This document shows positions 18,901 to 28,509 of a DNA stretch of 64,000 nucleotides, piece after piece. This DNA is from Collinsella sp. AF33-16 (GTDB lineage Bacteria > Actinomycetota > Coriobacteriia > Coriobacteriales > Coriobacteriaceae). Positions within the stretch are counted from its first letter, which is position 1; each line of letters begins with the position of its first letter. Position numbers and translations under genes: made by a program. A model generated the notes under the pieces. That model made no database searches. It was not told where the DNA came from and saw nothing but the letters and a program-made list of their open reading frames with translations. The stretch covers positions 1 through 64,000 of the forward strand of contig NZ_QRQC01000012.1 in NCBI RefSeq assembly GCF_003475325.1, read 5' to 3'.

Positions 18901-20049
18901 GTGTCGGAAAATAGGGATTACTACGAGGTGCTTGGCGTCGACAGGGATGCCGACGCGCGGACGATTAAGCGTGCGTTTTTAAAGAAGGCCCGTACCGTAC
19001 ATCCGGATGTTTCGGACGATCCCGAGGCCGAGGCCAAGTTCAAGGAGCTCAACGAGGCCTATTCCGTTCTTTCCGATGAGCAGAAGCGTGCTAACTACGA
19101 CCGTTACGGCACCGCGGACGGCCCCGGTGGCTCTGGTTATGTCGACATCAACGATATCTTTGGTGGCATGGGCATGGACGACCTGTTCTCGTCGTTTTTT
19201 GGCGGCGGTGCCGGCGGTGGCGCCCGCAGCCGTCGTGAGCGTCGTCGCGGACGTGACATGGCCATCTCGCTTTCGGTGACGCTCGAGGAGGCGGCGCTCG
19301 GCTGCAAAAAGACGATCAGCTATGATCGCCTTGCTCCTTGCGAGGACTGCAACGGTACCGGTAGGGCCGAGGGTGCACAGGAAAAGCAGTGCGGCCGCTG
19401 CCACGGTACGGGCTACGTCACGACGGTTCAGCGATCGTTTTTGGGCCAGGTTCAGTCTTCCTCGCCTTGCCCCGACTGCCATGGCGAGGGCACGGTTATC
19501 GACCATCCCTGCGAGACCTGCGACGGTCAGGGCCGCACGCCTTCGCACGAAAAGATCGACATCGATATTCCCGCCGGCGTTTCGACCGGTCGCCAGCTGC
19601 GTGTGAGCGGCTTTGGTGAGGCCGGTCTTCGCGGCGAGCCTTCGGGCGACCTGATTGTCAACGTGCGCGTTGCCGACCATGAGCGCTTTAAGCGCAACGG
19701 TGACGACCTGTACCTGGTGAGCGATATCTCGATTGCGCAGGCTGCGCTCGGCTGCGAGATCGAGGTCGAGGGCATTATGCCCGACGAGGTCGTTAAGGTG
19801 ACGGTTCCCGCCGGCGCCCAGTACGGCGACACCGTGAGCGTCAATAATTACGGCATGCCGCGCATTGGCGGTGGCGGTTCGCGTGGCCGCCTGATCGTGC
19901 AACTGCGCGTGGTCGTTCCCACCAATCTTTCCAATAAGCAACGCGAGCTGCTCCGTGCTTTTGCCGATGAGATGGGCGATGACGTCGCTTCCGGTAAGAA
20001 GTCGGTGACCGACCGTATCAAGAGTGCCCTCGACGATATCCTCGATTAA
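18901..20049 (+). CDS. dnaJ: chaperone protein DnaJ
   Basis: 382 residues, canonical type I Hsp40. J domain with HPD, a Gly-rich region, four zinc motifs (CEDCNGTG, CGRCHGTG, CPDCHGEG, CETCDGQG) and both substrate-binding CTDs, with GEAGLRGEPSGDLIVNV and a normal C-terminus. The GTG start at 18901 follows GGAAGGATTC. It lies 81 bp after the membrane-type paralogue and 9 bp before mtaB. No CIRCE-like repeat was noticed in front of either dnaJ gene. Confidence 0.95.
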   Translation: MSENRDYYEVLGVDRDADARTIKRAFLKKARTVHPDVSDDPEAEAKFKELNEAYSVLSDEQKRANYDRYGTADGPGGSGYVDINDIFGGMGMDDLFSSFFGGGAGGGARSRRERRRGRDMAISLSVTLEEAALGCKKTISYDRLAPCEDCNGTGRAEGAQEKQCGRCHGTGYVTTVQRSFLGQVQSSSPCPDCHGEGTVIDHPCETCDGQGRTPSHEKIDIDIPAGVSTGRQLRVSGFGEAGLRGEPSGDLIVNVRVADHERFKRNGDDLYLVSDISIAQAALGCEIEVEGIMPDEVVKVTVPAGAQYGDTVSVNNYGMPRIGGGGSRGRLIVQLRVVVPTNLSNKQRELLRAFADEMGDDVASGKKSVTDRIKSALDDILD

Positions 20050-20058
20050 GGAGCCCGC

Positions 20059-21351
20059 GTGCTCGCACCCCATATTTCCGTCGTCAACCTCGGCTGCCGT
20101 GTCAACCGGGTTGAGTCTGACCGTATCACTGCCGATCTTATGCGCTTGGGCTTTGCTATGGTAGAGCCCCAGAATGCCGATCTGATCGTCATTAACACCT
20201 GTGCCGTTACGGGCGAGGCCGAGGCCAAGACCCGTAAGGCCGTCCGTCATGCGCTGGCCCATCCAAACGAGCCTTATGTGCTCGTGACCGGTTGCGTGGT
20301 CAATTTGCATCCCGAGGAGCTGTTGGAGCTTTCGGATCGCGTGATCGCCGAGCCGTCCAAGATCGATGTCGCCGAACGTGTCTGCGAGGTGCTGGGCGTT
20401 GAGTCCGATAGCGTTCCCGCCTGCAGCGATGGCGAGGTGGTCGATGCGCTCGGTCGCTCTCGCCTGGGCGTGAAGATCCAGGACGGCTGCAACCACCGTT
20501 GCACCTATTGCATCGTGTGGAAGGCCCGCGGCCCCGAGCGTTCCGTGCCCGTCGAGTCCGTGCTTGAGCAAGTTCGCGAGGCCCAGGAGGCCGGCGTGCC
20601 CGAGGTGGTGCTGACCGGTGTGAACCTGGGTGCCTACGATGGCAAGAGCGCGACCGACGAGCATGTCGAAATCGATGAGCTGCTCGAGGCCATCATGGAG
20701 CGCACGACTATTGCGCATGTGCGCATTTCCTCGGTCGAACCCATGGATATCTCTGAGCGCCTGCTTAAGGTTATGGCGCGCTATCCGCAGCGTATTGCCC
20801 CGTTTTTGCACCTGCCCGTACAGTCCGGCTGTACGGCGACGCTGCATCGCATGGGTCGTCCCTATAGTGCCGAGGCCTTTGAGGACACGGTGCGCATGAT
20901 TCGCGCCATTCTGCCGCAGGCGTCTCTTTCGTGCGACGTCATCGTCGGTTTTCCTGGTGAGACGGACGAGGAGTTCGAGGAGTCGCTGGCGCTGTGCCGC
21001 CGCGTGGGGTTCTCGCGTATGCACGTGTTCCGCTACAGTAAGCGTCCCGGTACCCTTGCTGCCGACATGCCCGACCAGGTGCCGCCCGAGGTTATGGCCG
21101 AGCGCAGCCGCCGTATGCGAGACGCGGCGCAGGAGCTCGCTATTGCCGATGCTCGTCGTCGCGTGGGCACTGTCGAGCGTGCCGTGCTCGAGTATGGTGA
21201 CAACCTGACGCTCGGTTCGTTCCATCATGCCCGTCTTGACGATACCTGTGGACTTACAGCCCCGTGCCTGCTCGATGTTGCTATCATCGGAGTCGATGAT
21301 TCCGGCTTGGTCCATGCGCGCAGGGAGGTCCATGGAAGCCTCGAAGATTAG
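20059..21351 (+). CDS. mtaB: tRNA t6A37 methylthiotransferase MtaB
   Basis: 430 residues. N-terminal MTTase domain (VNLGCRVNRVESD, NTCAVTGEAEAKTRKAV), radical SAM cluster CNHRCTYCIVWKARG and a C-terminal TRAM-like part. The VNLGCRVN start and TCAVT pattern fit the MtaB (e-MTTase) branch, which makes ms2t6A in tRNA, rather than MiaB or RimO, both encoded elsewhere in this window. GTG start after AAGGAGCCC. The 3' end overlaps phoH by 20 nt. Confidence 0.9.
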   Translation: MLAPHISVVNLGCRVNRVESDRITADLMRLGFAMVEPQNADLIVINTCAVTGEAEAKTRKAVRHALAHPNEPYVLVTGCVVNLHPEELLELSDRVIAEPSKIDVAERVCEVLGVESDSVPACSDGEVVDALGRSRLGVKIQDGCNHRCTYCIVWKARGPERSVPVESVLEQVREAQEAGVPEVVLTGVNLGAYDGKSATDEHVEIDELLEAIMERTTIAHVRISSVEPMDISERLLKVMARYPQRIAPFLHLPVQSGCTATLHRMGRPYSAEAFEDTVRMIRAILPQASLSCDVIVGFPGETDEEFEESLALCRRVGFSRMHVFRYSKRPGTLAADMPDQVPPEVMAERSRRMRDAAQELAIADARRRVGTVERAVLEYGDNLTLGSFHHARLDDTCGLTAPCLLDVAIIGVDDSGLVHARREVHGSLED

Positions 21352-22318
21352 ACTTACCGTTCCCGAGGGAGTTGATCCCTCGCGCGTTTTGGGCGCCGGC
21401 GACGGCGTCCTTCGTGCGCTCGAGAGTTTGGTTCGCGCTCACGTGGTCGCCCGTGGCGATAGGATCTCCGTGAGCGGCGACCCGGACGAGGTCGAGCTCG
21501 TGGCTCGCTTTTTCGAACATGCTTTTCGCGAGGCGGCGGCCGGTCGTACCCTGTCTGCCGACGATGTCTCGCGTTGCCTGGCCGTCTTGCGCGACGGCGA
21601 GCATGAGGCCACATCGCTTCGCGATGACGTGCTGCTTTCATACCGCGGTCGTGTCATTCGTCCCAAGACGCTTGGGCAAAAGCGCTATGTGGATGCCATT
21701 CGCTCGCATACCATCACCTTTGGCTTGGGTCCTGCCGGTACCGGTAAGACCTATCTGGCCATGGCGCTCGCCGTTGCCGCGCTCAAGCGCCATGAGGTGG
21801 GCCGTTTGATCTTGACGCGTCCGGTTGTCGAAGCAGGGGAGAACCTGGGCTTTTTGCCCGGCACCCTCGAGGAAAAGATCGATCCGTACATGCGCCCGCT
21901 CTACGATGCCCTTTTTGACATGATGGATCGTGAGCGCACCGATGAGCTTATGGAGCGGGGCGTGATCGAGATCGCCCCGCTCGCCTACATGCGCGGTCGT
22001 ACGCTGAGCGATGCTTTCGTGGTGCTCGACGAGGCGCAAAATACCACGCCCGAGCAGATGAAGATGTTCCTGACACGCCTTGGATTCAACTCCAAGTTCG
22101 TGATTACCGGCGACCTCAGCCAGCGCGACCTGGTGGGTCGTCGTGGCGGCTTGGCGGATGTCGAGAAGATTTTGGGCCGTGTCGACGATGTGGCATTTTC
22201 TCACCTCGAGCGTGCCGACGTGGTGCGTCATGCCCTGGTGGGTCGTATCGTCGAGGCATATGATGCTTATGATGACGTGCGTGAGCAGCGTTCGCGCGAC
22301 CGAAAGGAGTCCCGTTGA
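21332..22318 (+). CDS. phoH: PhoH-like ATPase
   Basis: 328 residues. Walker A GPAGTGKTYLA and Walker B FVVLDEAQN are intact, with an N-terminal KH-like region. PhoH-like proteins next to ybeY are implicated in RNA metabolism. ATG 21332 follows GGGAGGTCC and lies within the end of mtaB. The TGA stop overlaps the TTG start of ybeY. This phoH-ybeY-dgkA-era-recO order is widespread in Gram-positive bacteria. Confidence 0.92.
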   Translation: MEASKIRLTVPEGVDPSRVLGAGDGVLRALESLVRAHVVARGDRISVSGDPDEVELVARFFEHAFREAAAGRTLSADDVSRCLAVLRDGEHEATSLRDDVLLSYRGRVIRPKTLGQKRYVDAIRSHTITFGLGPAGTGKTYLAMALAVAALKRHEVGRLILTRPVVEAGENLGFLPGTLEEKIDPYMRPLYDALFDMMDRERTDELMERGVIEIAPLAYMRGRTLSDAFVVLDEAQNTTPEQMKMFLTRLGFNSKFVITGDLSQRDLVGRRGGLADVEKILGRVDDVAFSHLERADVVRHALVGRIVEAYDAYDDVREQRSRDRKESR

Positions 22319-22824
22319 GTGTATTGATCAGCAACGATGCCGAGCTCGATACGCTGCTCGACGCGCAAGAGGTGGAGCACATCTGCGAGGTCGTGCTTGC
22401 CGCCGAGGGCGTTGAGCGTGAAGTTGAGATTTCCCTTTCGTATGTCGACGAGGACGAGATGCACGAGCTCAACCACGAGTGGCGCGGTATCGACCGCACC
22501 ACCGATGTGCTCTCGTTTGAGTGCGATTCGGCCTTTGACGATGACATTCCCGCCGATGAGACGCTCGAGCTCGGCGATATTATCTTGGCCCCGCAGGTTA
22601 TTGCCCGTCAGGCCCCCGGTTTTGGCAATAGTCCCGCTGATGAGTGCCGTCTGATGCTCGTACACGGAATGCTGCACCTGCTGGGCTATGACCACATCGA
22701 GGACGACGAGGCCGAGGTCATGGAGGCCCGCGAGGACGCCATCCTGCGCGATCTGGCGCTCGAGCGCGGCGAGGACCCCAAGCTAGTCCACGTCGGCCCC
22801 ATCACCAACCATGCCCACGACTAG
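22315..22824 (+). CDS. ybeY: endoribonuclease YbeY, 16S rRNA maturation
   Basis: 169 residues. The zinc motif HGMLHLLGYDH (His-x3-His-x5-His) is intact, preceded by GDIILAPQV. It acts in 16S rRNA 3'-end maturation and ribosome quality control. The start is TTG 22315, overlapping the phoH stop and preceded by AAAGGAG at 6 nt; no in-frame ATG or GTG gives a plausible alternative. The N-terminus is more acidic than usual. Confidence 0.92.
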   Translation: MSVLISNDAELDTLLDAQEVEHICEVVLAAEGVEREVEISLSYVDEDEMHELNHEWRGIDRTTDVLSFECDSAFDDDIPADETLELGDIILAPQVIARQAPGFGNSPADECRLMLVHGMLHLLGYDHIEDDEAEVMEAREDAILRDLALERGEDPKLVHVGPITNHAHD

Positions 22825-22833
22825 GAGCCGTCT

Positions 22834-23211
22834 ATGATTCCCGGATCGAACAAGGACCATCCGTCCTTTTTAAAGTCGTTTTCTTACGCCATGGAGGGCT
22901 TCGTCACCGCCGTCAAGACCGAGCGCAACATTAAGGTCATGCTCGTGGCGGGCGTGTGCACCGTCATTGCCGGCTGCATCGTGGGGCTCGACATTGCCGA
23001 GTGGGCCACGATTATCATCTGCTGCGGCCTGGTGATTCACGGCGAGCTGTGCAATACCGCCATGGAGGCCATTGTCGATCTGGCGACCCAGGAGCTCCAT
23101 CCGCTGGCAAAACGCGCCAAGGACATCGCCGCCGCCTCGGTATACGTACTTTCAATCACCGCCGCGATTGTGGGCTTGCTGGTATTTGCCCACGCGCTCG
23201 GCTTTATTTAG
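22834..23211 (+). CDS. dgkA: undecaprenol / diacylglycerol kinase (DgkA family)
   Basis: 125 residues, small integral membrane kinase with three hydrophobic helices. The signature GELCNTAMEAIVDL matches the family's Glu-x2-Asn-Thr-Ala-x-Glu motif. Gram-positive members mostly phosphorylate undecaprenol to recycle the cell-wall lipid carrier; that substrate is inferred from context. ATG 22834 follows TAGGAG. It lies between ybeY and era, 12 bp before the latter. Confidence 0.9.
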   Translation: MIPGSNKDHPSFLKSFSYAMEGFVTAVKTERNIKVMLVAGVCTVIAGCIVGLDIAEWATIIICCGLVIHGELCNTAMEAIVDLATQELHPLAKRAKDIAAASVYVLSITAAIVGLLVFAHALGFI

Positions 23212-23223
23212 AAAGGGATTCCC

Positions 23224-24291
23224 ATGTCCGACAATATGCAGCCTATCGATGAAATTTTGGACGACGAGTCCCCGGATGCTAAGGCGACCGAGGCCTATGA
23301 GGAAGTCGAGGAGTTCGACCCGTTTGAGGGCATGAGCGACGAGGAACTCGACGCCCTGTGCGACGAGGACGACAGCCTCGCGGGCTTTGGCGACGTTGAG
23401 CCCGGTTTCCGCAGTGGCTTCGTGGCCTTGGTCGGCCGCCCCAACGCCGGTAAGTCAACGCTGCTCAACGCCTGCTATGGCAAAAAGGTCGCCATCACCT
23501 CGCCGGTGGCCCAGACGACCCGCCGCCGCATGCGCGCCGTCGTCAACCGCCCCGGCTACCAGCTGGTCTTTGTCGATACCCCGGGTATCCACAAGCCCAA
23601 GGACGGTCTAGGGTCCGAGCTCAATAAAAGTGCGCTGTTCGAGCTGAACGATGTCGATGTTGTCGCGTTTTTGATTGATGCCACCAAACCGATCGGCAGG
23701 GGAGACGCCTGGGTTGCCGAGCGCGTCAGATGCGCCCGTTGCAAGAAGGTCCTGGTGCTCACCAAGGCCGATGAAGCCGCCCCCGCACAGGTCATGGAGC
23801 AGCTTAAGGCCGCCCACGAGCTTATGGAATATGACGACGAGATCGTGACGTCGTCGGTCAAGAACTTTAACGTCGATGCCTTCATCGAGACCGTTGCGCA
23901 CTTTTTGCCCGAGGGTCCGCGTTGGTTCCCCGAGGACATGGGTACCGACGCTTCCGATGAGACGCTCGTTGCCGAGTTTGTGCGCGAGAAGGTCTTGCGC
24001 CGCACCCGTGATGAGATCCCGCACTCCGTGGGTGTGATTTGCGATGCGCTTGAGCAGACCAAGAAGGTGCTGCGCGTGCACGCCACCATTTACGTCGAGC
24101 GCGAGGGCCAAAAGGGCATCATCATCGGCAAGGGCGGCGAGATGATCAAACATATCGGCATCGACGCCCGTCGCGACCTTGAGCGCATCTTTGGCACCCA
24201 GGTCTTTTTGGAGCTGGACGTGAAGGTCAAGGCCGGCTGGCGTGACGACGAGGCCCAGATTCGCCGCTTTGGCTATAACGCCGAGGATTAG
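23224..24291 (+). CDS. era: GTPase Era with acidic N-terminal extension
   Basis: 355 residues against about 300 in typical Era. G1 GRPNAGKS is at 71-78, G3 DTPGIHKP and G4 TKAD follow, and the C-terminal KH domain has GQKGIIIGKGGEMIKHIG. Era binds the 3' end of 16S rRNA. The first ~60 residues are strongly acidic (YEEVEEFDPFEGMSDEELD) and precede the normal Era start near GFRSGFVALVGRPN. ATG 23224 follows AGAAAGGG, so the extension is probably translated. Confidence 0.93.
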   Translation: MSDNMQPIDEILDDESPDAKATEAYEEVEEFDPFEGMSDEELDALCDEDDSLAGFGDVEPGFRSGFVALVGRPNAGKSTLLNACYGKKVAITSPVAQTTRRRMRAVVNRPGYQLVFVDTPGIHKPKDGLGSELNKSALFELNDVDVVAFLIDATKPIGRGDAWVAERVRCARCKKVLVLTKADEAAPAQVMEQLKAAHELMEYDDEIVTSSVKNFNVDAFIETVAHFLPEGPRWFPEDMGTDASDETLVAEFVREKVLRRTRDEIPHSVGVICDALEQTKKVLRVHATIYVEREGQKGIIIGKGGEMIKHIGIDARRDLERIFGTQVFLELDVKVKAGWRDDEAQIRRFGYNAED

Positions 24292-24306
24292 GGACACGCG
24301 GCGCGT

Positions 24307-25056
24307 ATGGCAGGTTCTCGTACATATCGCACGAAAGTGCTCGTGCTCGATAAGACGAAGCTCAAAGAGACGGACCTGATCCTGACGATGCTTGACGAGC
24401 GGGGTCGGCAGGTTCGTGCCGTGGCAAAGGGCGCCCGCAAACCCGGCGGACGCCTGGCTGCGCGCTGCGAGCTGTTCTGTACCGTCGATATGTTGCTCGC
24501 GCATGGACGCTCGCTCGACGTTGTTTCTCAGGCCGAGCTTTTGGAAGCGCCGGTTGGCGCCGCGCCCGATTACGAGATGACATGCTCCGCAAGCGCGATC
24601 GCCGAGGTCGCGCGCGTGTGCTCGTTCGAGGACGCCGAGGATCCGTTTACCTTTGCCATCACGCAGCGGGCGCTCACACTTGTCGGCAGCGGGCTCGACG
24701 CGGCACATATGGACCTGCTCGTGGCGGCCTTTGTCTTTAAATTGCTGTCGCACGTTGGCTACCGACCCGATTTTTCGGCATGCGTGCTGTGCGGAGACCC
24801 GATGCTGTCGTATTTTTCGCCCCAGGCGGGCGGCCTCATGTGCGGGTCGTGCGCGTCGAGCGTGCCCGGTGCCGAGCTGGTGTCGACCGGTGAGGTCGCA
24901 TGGCTGCGCGCCCTCATGTCCATGACCTTCGATGCGCTTATGGCCGAGAGGATCGACACGCATACGGCGGCGTTCTTGCTCGGGCTTTCGCATGTGTGGG
25001 CTGCGACGCACACCGATCAGCGCCTCCGTGCGATGGAATTCATGTTGGGTCGGTGA
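24307..25056 (+). CDS. recO: DNA repair protein RecO
   Basis: 249 residues. An N-terminal OB fold (YRTKVLVLDKTKLKETDLIL) is followed by a helical domain with a cysteine cluster CVLCG...CGSC as in zinc-binding RecO proteins. RecO loads RecA onto SSB-coated DNA with RecR. It lies 15 bp after era and ends the mtaB-phoH-ybeY-dgkA-era-recO run. Confidence 0.9.
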   Translation: MAGSRTYRTKVLVLDKTKLKETDLILTMLDERGRQVRAVAKGARKPGGRLAARCELFCTVDMLLAHGRSLDVVSQAELLEAPVGAAPDYEMTCSASAIAEVARVCSFEDAEDPFTFAITQRALTLVGSGLDAAHMDLLVAAFVFKLLSHVGYRPDFSACVLCGDPMLSYFSPQAGGLMCGSCASSVPGAELVSTGEVAWLRALMSMTFDALMAERIDTHTAAFLLGLSHVWAATHTDQRLRAMEFMLGR

Positions 25057-25158
25057 TGATGCGCAGGCACGGGCTGCTTGTGGTAACATACCGACTTGTT
25101 GGTACCTCGACCTTGGTTGCTCGCTCCACCGGCGGCTTCCCAGTCCGAGGCGAATCGA

Positions 25159-25174
25159 GTCGCCCGTGGGCGAC
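25159..25174 (+). promoter_or_regulatory. rpsO leader hairpin
   Basis: GTCGCC and GGCGAC close a four-base loop a few bases before the AAAGGTG ribosome site of rpsO. S15 often represses its own mRNA through leader structures, so this is a candidate autoregulatory element. The rest of the 25057-25194 spacer shows no gene. Confidence 0.35.
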
Positions 25175-25194
25175 GCAAAACGAAAGGTGAAACA

Positions 25195-25473
25195 ATGACT
25201 GTTTCCAAAGAGCGCAAGGCGGAGCTGACTGCCCAGTTCGGTAACACCCCGGTCGATACCGGCAACCCCAAGGTTCAGGTCGCCATCCTGACCGAGCGCA
25301 TCAAGGAGCTGACCGAGCACATGAAGTCCCACCAGAAGGACTTCCACACCCGTCGTGGCCTGCTCATGCTCGTCGGCCGTCGTCGTCGTCTTCTCTCCTA
25401 CATCAAGAAGAACGACATCGTCGAGTACCGTGAGCTCATCAAGGCTCTGGGCATCCGCGACAACATCCAGTAG
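25195..25473 (+). CDS. rpsO: 30S ribosomal protein S15
   Basis: 92 residues. The S15 pattern is clear: VQVAILTERIKELTEHMKSHQKDFHTRRGLLMLVGRRRRLLSYIKK. ATG 25195 follows AAAGGTG. It is separated from pnp by a terminator-like hairpin and a structured leader, the conserved rpsO-pnp arrangement. Confidence 0.97.
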   Translation: MTVSKERKAELTAQFGNTPVDTGNPKVQVAILTERIKELTEHMKSHQKDFHTRRGLLMLVGRRRRLLSYIKKNDIVEYRELIKALGIRDNIQ

Positions 25474-25487
25474 GATTTGTACATGCT

Positions 25488-25519
25488 AAGAGCGTCCTGC
25501 GCAGCGGGGCGCTCTTTTT
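25488..25519 (+). terminator. terminator between rpsO and pnp
   Basis: AAGAGCG near 25488 pairs with CGCTCTT near 25510, followed by TTTTT. Partial read-through into pnp would be expected from the conserved gene order. Confidence 0.7.
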
Positions 25520-25586
25520 GTGTAAGGGCGTGAACAATCACGCTCTGAAGCGTGGCGGGGGCAGGGGGCCCGCGTCACATGAGAAG

Positions 25587-25609
25587 CCCGCAGGCAAGGG
25601 GCCTGTGGG
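25587..25609 (+). promoter_or_regulatory. pnp leader hairpin
   Basis: CCCGCAGGC (25587-25595) pairs with GCCTGTGGG (25601-25609) just upstream of the AAAGGAG ribosome site of pnp. In E. coli pnp mRNA is autoregulated through a leader hairpin cut by RNase III; a similar function here is inference. Confidence 0.4.
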
Positions 25610-25622
25610 GTAAAGGAGAACA

Positions 25623-27869
<2,247 letters not shown>

Positions 27870-27894
27870 CAGCCGTACATAACCAGCACCGCAA

Positions 27895-27923
27895 GGGCGA
27901 CTCCGGACAGGGGTCGCCCTTTT
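27895..27923 (+). terminator. terminator of pnp
   Basis: GGGCGAC (27895-27901) pairs with GTCGCCC (27913-27919), followed by TTTT (27920-27923). Its last bases, CCTTTT, are also the outermost bases of the palindromic element that follows. Confidence 0.85.
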
Positions 27924-28062
27924 GCTTGCGCCCGGGAGGGCCGCATATGAAGTTTCCTGCTCTACAGTCCTGCGCAAGATGGAAAGCACATTAAGTGCTT
28001 TCCTTTGCGTGCGGAACTCGCGATAAACTTCATATGCGGCCCTCCCGGGCGCAAGCAAAAGG
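27918..28062 (+). repeat. variable-arm palindromic element A1
   Basis: Two arms of 38 bp (27918-27955 and 28025-28062) are perfect inverted repeats. They enclose a 69-nt core containing a 9-bp apical stem (GGAAAGCAC, loop ATTAA, GTGCTTTCC at 27981-28003), a CGCAA/TTGCG helix, and asymmetric strands CCTGCTCTACAGTCCTGC and GCGGAACTCGCGAT. The core and the innermost 9 bp of the arms (ATGAAGTTT) recur in element A2; the outer 29 bp do not. No ORF is inside. It may act as RNA, as a DNA cruciform, or both. Confidence 0.85.
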
Positions 28063-28188
28063 ACTGGTTAGTGCCGCTCGCTATTTAGTTAGACAGTCTA
28101 TTCAGTAGTCAGATTTCAGATCTGTAGATAGCCGCAGCAGCATCTTCCCAGATAAAACCGACCAAAATAAACCTGTCCCTTTTTGGCA
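28063..28188. other. spacer between palindromic elements A1 and A2
   Basis: 126 bp without a coding sequence, less GC-rich than the flanks. AAACCTG (28169-28175) can pair with CAGGTTT (28187-28193); the latter overlaps the outer end of the A2 left arm, so this hairpin competes with folding of A2. Confidence 0.4.
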
Positions 28189-28321
28189 GGTTTCCCGTGG
28201 GGCGGGCACTGATGAAGTTTATCGCGAGTTCCGCACGAACAGGAGGCCACTTAATGTGGCCTCCGTCGTGAGCAGGACTGTAGAGCAGGAAACTTCATCA
28301 GTGCCCGCCCCACGGGAAACC
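28189..28321 (-). repeat. variable-arm palindromic element A2 (inverted copy)
   Basis: Perfect 32-bp arms (28189-28220 and 28290-28321) surround a 69-nt core that is the reverse-complement homologue of the A1 core. The apical stem is GGAGGCCAC / GTGGCCTCC (28242-28264) with loop TTAAT; relative to A1, three adjacent base pairs have changed on both sides. The flanking helix is CACGA/TCGTG read on the minus strand. The conserved single strands are the same as in A1. The outer 23 bp of each arm share no sequence with A1. Confidence 0.85.
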
Positions 28322-28509
28322 GGCGGGATAGACCGGTTTGGATGGGGCTTTGATGCATGGGTGGTCTGTTGGTGGGCAAATGGGTATCATACTGTGGTTA
28401 TTGCATCGACTCTGCGATGCATGTTTGTATGTTCCCGGCGGTCGGTTTGCCAGAAGCGCCCCGTCGGTTGTTCCAGACCCGTTTCGAAGAAAGGAAACCA
28501 CACTAACCT
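28322..28509 (+). promoter_or_regulatory. untranslated leader region of rnj
   Basis: 188 bp between element A2 and rnj with no gene. It must hold the rnj promoter, but no -35/-10 pair was convincing. CATCG and CGATG form a small hairpin around 28407-28423. The ribosome site AGAAAGGA is about 14 nt from the ATG, longer than usual. Confidence 0.35.

Noticed and set aside
18979..21333. Minus-strand open frame of about 780 codons
   Set aside because: Antisense to dnaJ and mtaB, with no recognisable domain and no ribosome site.
27918..28321. Classical insertion sequence or MITE with conserved terminal repeats
   Set aside because: The outer ends differ between copies, no transposase frame is inside, and no target-site duplication was seen.
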